Of a stretch of 64,000 bases of DNA, positions 58,731 through 64,000 are shown piece after piece (the first letter of the stretch is position 1; every line of letters begins with the position of its first letter). The notes under the pieces were generated by a model that was given only the letters and a program-made list of their open reading frames with translations, was not told where the DNA came from and ran no database searches. The stretch is from Mycobacterium sp. ST-F2. Its GTDB lineage: Bacteria; Actinomycetota; Actinomycetes; Mycobacteriales; Mycobacteriaceae. The position numbers and the translations under genes were made by a program. The stretch spans positions 1-64,000 of the forward strand of contig NZ_JMHT01000037.1 of assembly GCF_001905655.1 (NCBI RefSeq), read 5' to 3'.

Positions 58731-60565
58731 CATTCACCTCCCGGCTGCGGCACGGCATTGAGCAACCGCTGGGTGTAGGGGTCCTGTGGATCGCCGAAAA
58801 CCTTTGCGGCATCGCCCTGTTCGACGACGGCGCCCTTGTACATCACGGCCACCGTATGGGCCAGATGCCGGACCACCGAAAGATCGTGCGAGACAAACAG
58901 ATACGACAGGTCGAAACGCTGCTGCAGGTCCAGCAGCAGGTTGATGATGCCGGCCTGGATCGAGACGTCCAGCGCCGACACCGGCTCGTCGAGCGCCAGA
59001 ATCCTGGGTTGCCGCGCCAGCGCGCGGGCGATGCCGATGCGCTGCTTCTGGCCGCCGGAGAACTCGGCGGGGTAGCGGGCGGCGTCCTCGTGCCGGAGGC
59101 CCACGATGCCGAGCAGCTCGGCGACGCGATCGTCGATGCGGTTTTTGTCGAAGCCGCCGGCCCGCAGCGGTTCGGACAGGACATCGAACACCGGCAGCCG
59201 CGGGTCGAGTGCTGCTACCGGGTCCTGGAACACCACCTGCAGTTCGCCGCGGAGTTCGCGCCGGGTTTCGCGGTTCAGGCCGGCCACGTCATGTCCGAGG
59301 ACGGTGATCGAACCCGATTGCGGCGCGGTCAGATTCAGTATCTGATGCAGCGTGGTGGTCTTGCCGGAACCGGATTCGCCGACGATGCCGAGGGTGCGGC
59401 CCTGCTGCAGCTGAAGACTGACGCGGTCGACGGCACGCAGCTCGCCGACCCGGCGCCGGAGCATGCCGCCGGTGAGCTTGTAGGTCTTCACCAGGTCGGT
59501 CACCGTCAGCACGACGGGGGCGTCCGGGGCGTCTGCCGGTGCCGATTCGGGCTCCGTTGCCACTCCGTAGATTTCGGCGGCACTGCGGCCCGTGACCTGG
59601 TCGGTGTGGATGCACGCGACGGCGTGGTCCGGCCCGACCTCCAGCAGTGCCGGTTCGGCCGCCCGGCAGTCGTCGTCGGCCAGCGGGCAGCGCGGCGCGA
59701 ACGGGCAGCCGGGCGCGAGGTTGACCATCGAGGGTGGTGAGCCGGGGATCGGCACCAGCCGCGACCCCTGCGGCGCGTCGAGCCGCGGCACCGACCCGAG
59801 CAGGCCGACGGTGTAGGGCATCACCCGGTCGCGGTACAGGTTCGGCACCGGCGCGGTCTCCACGGTGCGGCCGGCGTACATCACCATTGCGCGGTCGGCG
59901 AATTCGGCGACGACGCCGAGGTCGTGCGTGATCATCAGCACCCCGGCGCCGGTGACGTCGCGGGCGGTGCGCAGCACGTCGAGGATCTGCGCCTGCACGG
60001 TGACGTCGAGTGCCGTGGTGGGTTCGTCGCAGATGATGAGGTCGGGGTCGTTGGCGATGGCCGTGGCGATGACGACGCGTTGCCGCTCCCCACCGGACAG
60101 CTCGTGCGGAAACGCCTTCGCGCGGGCCGCGGGCTGCTTGATGCCGACCAGCTCCAGAAGCTCGACCGCCCGGGCCCGGGCGGCGCGCCGGTCGACCGAA
60201 CGGTTGTGCACGCGAAGCGCTTCGGCGATCTGGTCCCCGACGGTGTACACCGGGGTGAGGGCCGACATCGGGTCCTGGAACACCGTGCCGATCACGCGGC
60301 CGCGCACCTGTGACATCGCGGCGTCGTCGAGCCCGATCAGCTGCTTGCCCTGAAGTTTCACCGAGCCCGTCACCTCGGCGTGTTCGGGCAACAGACCCAC
60401 GACCGCCATGGCCGTGGCCGATTTACCGGCACCGGATTCGCCGACCAGCGCCAGCACCTCACCGGGGGCGATGTGAAAGTTCATGCCCCGCACCGCCGAG
60501 ACATTTTCCTCGCCGGCCTGGAAGCTCACGGTGAGGTCGTGGACCTCGAGCAGCGGTGTACTCAT
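58730..60565 (-). CDS. oppD: Oligopeptide permease ATPase OppD (two NBDs, Fe-S cysteines)
   Basis: A 611-residue fused ATPase. NBD1: Walker A GESGAGKS (42-49), LSGGERQRVVIA, LIICDEPTTALD. NBD2: Walker A GESGSGKT (396-403), FSGGQKQRIGIA, ILALDEPVSALD. After NBD1 four cysteines C287, C293, C300 and C318 lie in GCPFAPRCPLADDDC and VACIH. In M. tuberculosis OppD this region was shown to hold a [4Fe-4S] cluster needed for function. The gene overlaps oppC by 4 nt upstream and oppA downstream. Energises peptide uptake at the cytosolic face. Confidence 0.95.
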   Translation of the reverse strand: MSTPLLEVHDLTVSFQAGEENVSAVRGMNFHIAPGEVLALVGESGAGKSATAMAVVGLLPEHAEVTGSVKLQGKQLIGLDDAAMSQVRGRVIGTVFQDPMSALTPVYTVGDQIAEALRVHNRSVDRRAARARAVELLELVGIKQPAARAKAFPHELSGGERQRVVIATAIANDPDLIICDEPTTALDVTVQAQILDVLRTARDVTGAGVLMITHDLGVVAEFADRAMVMYAGRTVETAPVPNLYRDRVMPYTVGLLGSVPRLDAPQGSRLVPIPGSPPSMVNLAPGCPFAPRCPLADDDCRAAEPALLEVGPDHAVACIHTDQVTGRSAAEIYGVATEPESAPADAPDAPVVLTVTDLVKTYKLTGGMLRRRVGELRAVDRVSLQLQQGRTLGIVGESGSGKTTTLHQILNLTAPQSGSITVLGHDVAGLNRETRRELRGELQVVFQDPVAALDPRLPVFDVLSEPLRAGGFDKNRIDDRVAELLGIVGLRHEDAARYPAEFSGGQKQRIGIARALARQPRILALDEPVSALDVSIQAGIINLLLDLQQRFDLSYLFVSHDLSVVRHLAHTVAVMYKGAVVEQGDAAKVFGDPQDPYTQRLLNAVPQPGGE

Positions 60566-61485
60566 CGCTTCACCGCGTTGCGTCCATGAAGCCGGTGAGG
60601 CCGACGCGGCCGTGACGAGGGATCGAGTGCATCACGCAGCCCGTCACCGATCAAGTTGGCGCACAGCACGATCAGCACCAGTACCCCGGCCGGGAACAGG
60701 AACACCCAGGGAAACGTGGTGACCGACGGGGTGCCGTCGGCGATCAGCGTGCCCAGGGACACGTCGGGCGGCTGGATGCCGAAACCCAGGTAACTCAAAC
60801 CGGTCTCGGCCAGGATGGCGATGCCGACGTTGAGCGTGGTATCGATGATCAGGATCGACGCCACGTTCGGCACGATGTGCCGCGCGATGATCCGGGCATC
60901 GCTGACCCCCATATACCGTGCCGCCGTGACGAACTCGCGTTCGCGCAGGCTCATCGTCAGGCCGCGCACCATGCGTGAGCTGACCATCCAGGAGAACAGC
61001 GCCAGGAGCACTACGAGCCACAGCACCGTGCTCTGATGCTTGATGCGGGGCGTCACGATCGCGATCAGGATGAAGCCCGGGATCACCAACAGCAGGTCCA
61101 CGATCCACATCAGCACCCGGTCCCGCCAGCCGCCGAAGTAGCCGGCGATCGAACCGACCGTGGCGGCGATGACCGTGGCGATCACGGCCACGCAGACCCC
61201 GATCAGCATCGACTTCTGCATACCGCGCAGCGTCTGTGCGAGCACATCCTGCCCAAGGGCATTGGTGCCGAACAGGTGTCGGCCGTCCGGTGGCTGCAGC
61301 AGGGCGTTGAAGTCCATGTCTGTGTAGGTGTACGGGAGCAGCGGCGGCAGCGCGTAGCAGCCCAGGAAGAGTAGGCACAACGCACATAGCGCTACCACCG
61401 CAGGGCGATTCCGCACGAACCGCCGCGCCACCAGCGTGCGGCGCGAGGCGAATCGGGCGCGGGGCAACCCGAACTGGATGCTCAT
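60562..61485 (-). CDS. oppC: Oligopeptide permease membrane protein OppC
   Basis: A 307-residue BPD-type permease with about six helices and the EAA loop (REREFVTAARYMGVSDARII), followed by IARHIVPNV. N-terminal residues YTDMDFNALLQPPDGRHLFG and TNALGQDVLAQTLRG are typical of OppC/DppC. Corresponds to Rv1282c. The ATG overlaps the oppB stop (ATGA); its stop overlaps the oppD start likewise. Inner membrane. Confidence 0.95.
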   Translation of the reverse strand: MSIQFGLPRARFASRRTLVARRFVRNRPAVVALCALCLLFLGCYALPPLLPYTYTDMDFNALLQPPDGRHLFGTNALGQDVLAQTLRGMQKSMLIGVCVAVIATVIAATVGSIAGYFGGWRDRVLMWIVDLLLVIPGFILIAIVTPRIKHQSTVLWLVVLLALFSWMVSSRMVRGLTMSLREREFVTAARYMGVSDARIIARHIVPNVASILIIDTTLNVGIAILAETGLSYLGFGIQPPDVSLGTLIADGTPSVTTFPWVFLFPAGVLVLIVLCANLIGDGLRDALDPSSRPRRPHRLHGRNAVKR

Positions 61486-62456
61486 GAGACCCGCACCCGC
61501 GGGTCGAGCGCGGCGTAGATGACGTCGGACAACAGGCCGCCGAGCAGGATCGTGGTTCCGGAGAACAACGTGAAGGCAGCGACGATGTTGGCGTCCTGGC
61601 TGTTGATGCCCTGCACCAGCCATTCACCCATGCCGTGCCAACCGAAGATCTTCTCGACGAACACCGCGCCGGTCACCAGGCCGGCGACCCCGTAGGCGAA
61701 CAGTGTGGCCATCGGGATCAGTGCGGTCCGCAGGCCGTGTTTGAACAACGCCTGGCGCCGGGTCAGGCCCTTGGCGCGGGCGGTGCGGATGAAGTCCTGG
61801 CCGAGCACGTCGAGCATCGCGTTGCGCTGGTAGCGGCTGTAGCCGGCGATGGCGCCCAGCGCCAACGTCGTCGTGGGCAGCACCAGGTGTTGCAGTCGGT
61901 CGACGAATCCGTGCCAGCCGCCCTCGGCGAACGGCGACGTCTCGCCCGTGTACTGGAACAGCTGGAAGCCCAGCACCTCGTTGACCCCGAGCGCGCCGAG
62001 AATCAGGAGGTTGGCGATGACGAACGTCGGGGCGCTGAGGATCAGCAGGGCCAGCACGGTGATGGTCCGGTCGGAGAGCCGGTATTGCCGGACGGCGCCC
62101 CACGCCCCGACGATCACGCCGATGATGCTGCCCAGGATCGATCCGATGGCCACCAGTCGCAGGCTGGTCCACACCCGTCGTCCCAACTCTTCTGAAACGG
62201 GTTGTCCGGTAACGGTTTTTCCGAAGTCCCCGCGCACTGCGCCGGACACCCAGTTGCCGTAGCGCGGCAGGAGGGTCTTGTCGAGGCCCAGGTCGTGTGC
62301 TTTGGCGTCGATGACCGATTGCGGTGGCCGGGGGTTGCGCTGCAACAGGCTGTCCAGCGGGTGAAAGGTCACCGACGTCAATGCGAAGGTCAGGAACGTC
62401 GCCAGCGTCAACAGAATCACGTAGTTGAGCAGTCGGCGGAGCAGGAACCGCGTCAT
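61482..62456 (-). CDS. oppB: Oligopeptide permease membrane protein OppB
   Basis: A 324-residue permease, first gene of oppBCDA (Rv1283c type, 325 residues). It starts MTRFLLRRLLNYVILLTLAT and has the periplasmic loop and EAA motif YQRNAMLDVLGQDFIRTARA with KGLTRRQALFKHGLRTALIP. The ATG at 62456 is chosen by family alignment; the open frame continues upstream without protein character. A TAACCT hexamer (62486-62491, minus) could be the operon -10 with a leader of about 23 nt. A segment covering residues about 47-92 is repeated in degenerate form at 62965-63088. Confidence 0.95.
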   Translation of the reverse strand: MTRFLLRRLLNYVILLTLATFLTFALTSVTFHPLDSLLQRNPRPPQSVIDAKAHDLGLDKTLLPRYGNWVSGAVRGDFGKTVTGQPVSEELGRRVWTSLRLVAIGSILGSIIGVIVGAWGAVRQYRLSDRTITVLALLILSAPTFVIANLLILGALGVNEVLGFQLFQYTGETSPFAEGGWHGFVDRLQHLVLPTTTLALGAIAGYSRYQRNAMLDVLGQDFIRTARAKGLTRRQALFKHGLRTALIPMATLFAYGVAGLVTGAVFVEKIFGWHGMGEWLVQGINSQDANIVAAFTLFSGTTILLGGLLSDVIYAALDPRVRVS

Positions 62457-62682
62457 GGGCCGCTCGCTGGAATCCGCATGCGCACAGGTTAAGAGATCCC
62501 GGCGCACTCGTGCGGGATTGGCGCCCGATGGCCGCGGCCGCCTTGTGCCCGAGCCGGTGACCTGGCAGTTCTGGCTCGGTGGAATACCTGACAGCGGGGG
62601 CGACTTGGAACACATGAGCAGGCCGCGCGCCCCAACGGTGTGGCGAAGCGTGGCAGATTCGCGTCTACAGGGGAGACCCGCG

Positions 62683-62928
62683 ATGAGTCATTCCAAGAAG
62701 TCTGAAATCAACAAGAAGTGGGCCGTCGGCGTTATCGCCGGAAGCATGGCTGTCGGTGTCACGACCGTGGTGCTCGTCGGAGCGCAGGCGCACTCTGTGC
62801 AATCGACATCGGCCAACGGAACCTCCGTCAGTTCAGTTGTCAGCAGCGCCGGCCGCGGGCCGATCATCAGCGCCGCGCCGTCGATCACCGGGCCCGCTCC
62901 GCTGTACCCGGGGCAGGACCCGGGCTGA
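62683..62928 (+). CDS. Small exported/membrane-anchored protein, paralogue A
   Basis: An 81-residue protein: basic start MSHSKKSEINKKWAVGVIAG, one hydrophobic segment (VGVIAGSMAVGVTTVVLVGA), then a Ser/Thr-rich segment and a conserved end APSITGPAPLYPGQDPG. This suggests a single-pass anchored or secreted peptide. GGGGAG lies 9-12 nt before the ATG. It is paired with the equally long paralogue at 63280. No known family is recognised. Confidence 0.7.
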   Translation: MSHSKKSEINKKWAVGVIAGSMAVGVTTVVLVGAQAHSVQSTSANGTSVSSVVSSAGRGPIISAAPSITGPAPLYPGQDPG

Positions 62929-62964
62929 TGAGTTTCGCGGCGGGGGCGTTCATCACCCCGGCGG

Positions 62965-63088
62965 CCCAACTCTCCTGAAACCCGTTGCCTGGTCATGGTT
63001 TTCCGAAGTCCTGCTGCACGGACGCCGAGTTGCCGTGGCGCGGCAGGGGGTGTCGAGGCCTGAATCGGGTGCTTTGGCGTCGATGACC
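62965..63088 (-). pseudogene. Degenerate fragment of oppB
   Basis: This stretch aligns with oppB positions 62182-62316 (protein residues about 47-92), including a 20-nt identical block at 63069-63088 versus 62297-62316 and the shared ttccgaagtcc. It carries single-base and longer indels that break the frame, so it is a remnant of a duplication that also copied the neighbouring small gene. Confidence 0.8.
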
Positions 63089-63100
63089 AGCTTGAGCGGT

Positions 63101-63197
63101 GTTGGCGAACTGCCAGAACCAGTCCAGCGGCCTCTCAGATGGGCGAGAGGGCGTTGGTGAACTGGCAGAGCCAGTCCAGCGCACTGTCAGAGTGGCG
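63101..63197. repeat. 45-bp imperfect direct repeat (two copies, 52-bp period)
   Basis: Copies at 63101-63145 and 63153-63197 share gttgg(c/t)gaactg and agtccagcg and differ at about nine positions. Located in the leader of the second small gene, immediately after the oppB remnant. Confidence 0.75.
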
Positions 63198-63279
63198 CGG
63201 TTGACTCGAAGTGTATGACCAGCCGCGCGAACAAGTGCGCGGGGTAGCGAAGTGGTCCCACGTACACGGGAGGCAAGCC

Positions 63280-63525
63280 ATGAGTCGACCTGAGACATCC
63301 GGCATCACCAGGAAATGGGCGATCGGCATCATCGGTGGCAGTGCCGCAATGGGTGCGGCAGCTGTCTGCGCAGGCGTGTTGGCCGGCCCGGCCGAGACGA
63401 CGAGCGCCGGCAGCACGCTGATCACGACGAGCACGACCGCGCCCGTCACCTTCGCGGCACCGTCGATCACCGGCAAGGCGCCGTTGTACGCGGGGGAGGC
63501 CCCTGACTCCAACCCGCAGGGTTGA
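63280..63525 (+). CDS. Small exported/membrane-anchored protein, paralogue B
   Basis: An 81-residue protein, same length as the one at 62683: MSRPETSGITRKWAIGIIGG, a hydrophobic segment, a Thr-rich linker (TTSAGSTLITTSTTAPVT) and the conserved ending APSITGKAPLYAGEAPDSN. Upstream sequence acgggaggcaagccATGAGTC parallels the other copy's leader. The two are products of a tandem duplication. Function unknown. Confidence 0.7.
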   Translation: MSRPETSGITRKWAIGIIGGSAAMGAAAVCAGVLAGPAETTSAGSTLITTSTTAPVTFAAPSITGKAPLYAGEAPDSNPQG

Positions 63526-63595
63526 GGGCTGCGTTTCACAGCCGGCGCATAGATTCGTCACAGTCGCGGCTCACACCGGTGCGAATAATGGAGCT

Positions 63596-64000
63596 GTGAC
63601 AGGTCCCAGCAGCACCGCCCGTGACAGTGAGGCCCAGCGAGTCGTCATGCACCGGGCCGATGGCAAGCCCATCAATGTCCTGGTGGTCGACGACGAGCCG
63701 GTTCTGGCCGAGCTCGTCTCCATGGCCCTGCGCTATGAGGGCTGGGATATCGCCACCGCCGGCGACGGCGCCTCCGCGATCGCGCTGGCCAAGGACAACC
63801 CGCCCGATGTGGTCGTGCTGGATGTGATGCTGCCCGACATGAGCGGCCTCGACGTGCTGCGCAAGTTGCGCGAACAGATTCCCGGCCTGCCGCTGCTACT
63901 GCTGACTGCCAAAGATTCGGTCGAAGACCGCATCGCCGGACTGACCGCGGGCGGCGACGACTACGTCACCAAGCCGTTCAGCATCGAGGAAGTGGTGCTG
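63596..64000 (+). CDS. trcR: OmpR/PhoB-family response regulator, N-terminal part (TrcR-like)
   Basis: The receiver domain and linker are present; the gene runs off the window. Acidic pocket D32/D33 (VLVVDDEPVL), phospho-acceptor D76 (VVLDVMLPDMSG), T104 (LLLTAKDS) and K126 (DYVTKPFSIEEVVL) are all intact. Residues such as SMALRYEGW and DMSGLDVL resemble mycobacterial TrcR as I recall it, but PhoP/TcrX-like alternatives remain. The GTG at 63596 is chosen because a further ATG at 63647 would remove 17 residues of the typical N-terminal extension; this is not certain. AATAAT at 63583-63588 could be a -10 close to the start. Confidence 0.7.
   Translation, partial: MTGPSSTARDSEAQRVVMHRADGKPINVLVVDDEPVLAELVSMALRYEGWDIATAGDGASAIALAKDNPPDVVVLDVMLPDMSGLDVLRKLREQIPGLPLLLLTAKDSVEDRIAGLTAGGDDYVTKPFSIEEVVL

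Noticed and set aside
1..64000. tRNA, rRNA, insertion sequence or prophage genes
   Set aside because: No tRNA-like cloverleaf ends, rRNA segments, transposase motifs or phage structural genes were recognised in either strand.

Overview
The window is high-GC actinobacterial DNA and almost certainly comes from a Mycobacterium/Mycolicibacterium-type genome. The first gene is the N-terminus of mycobacterial kgd. The order kgd - membrane protein - EmrB-type MFS - nuclease/helicase - lprE - deaD - acyltransferase - TetR - cyp130 - FAD-linked oxidase - udgB - Ddn-like protein - HIT protein - adenylate cyclase - ABC exporter pair - lprB - lprC - SixA-like - SbcD/SbcC-like - GMC oxidoreductase - oppABCD follows, from memory, the M. 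tuberculosis Rv1248c to Rv1283c order. Genes recalled from that interval such as tap, amiB2, pknH, embR and lprA are absent. Several blocks are inserted instead, so a non-tuberculous, probably rapid-growing species is likely.

Layout. 1-11.4 kb: kgd start, two MFS exporters, a secreted protein, a glycolate-oxidase-like flavoprotein coupled to a giant RecB/Cas4-like nuclease plus helicase protein, a DUF2200 protein and lprE. 11.5-21.9 kb: deaD with a coupled acyltransferase, a DUF5685 protein with an extreme Cys tail, a siderophore-interacting protein under a likely IdeR box, the cyp130-tetR pair, a D-lactate/glycolate-type oxidase, and a TetR/MpaB-oxygenase divergon. 21.9-29.5 kb: UdgB, LLM oxidoreductase, Ddn/HIT/VOC operon, AraC regulator, an antigen-85-like mycolyltransferase, a second DNA glycosylase, an adenylate cyclase and a Tat-exported GH16 enzyme. 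29.5-33.8 kb: copper ATPase and chaperone under a CsoR-like operator, small proteins, and a WhiB protein. 33.8-43.7 kb: an accessory block with two paralogous P450s, a dienelactone hydrolase, a TetR, a methyltransferase, a ThiF-nitroreductase fusion (MoeY-like) and a GAF-GGDEF-EAL protein. 43.8-62.5 kb: the conserved ABC exporter, lipoprotein, SixA, SbcCD-like, GMC and oligopeptide permease block. 62.6-64 kb: a degenerate segmental duplication of the oppB end with two small paralogous proteins, then a truncated OmpR-type response regulator.

Themes. Many genes are translationally coupled by 4-nt ATGA/GTGA overlaps. Many others have a TANNNT hexamer exactly 6-7 nt before the start codon, which predicts leaderless mRNAs. 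Local regulatory circuits can be read from the sequence: IdeR-type box over the SIP promoter, CsoR-type box over the copZ promoter, TetR palindromes at cyp130 and at the MpaB oxygenase, and 8-bp-spaced repeats before a possible ribbon-helix-helix gene. No rRNA, tRNA, insertion sequence or CRISPR array was seen. Gene assignments are from reading translations and recall of families; no database search was possible.
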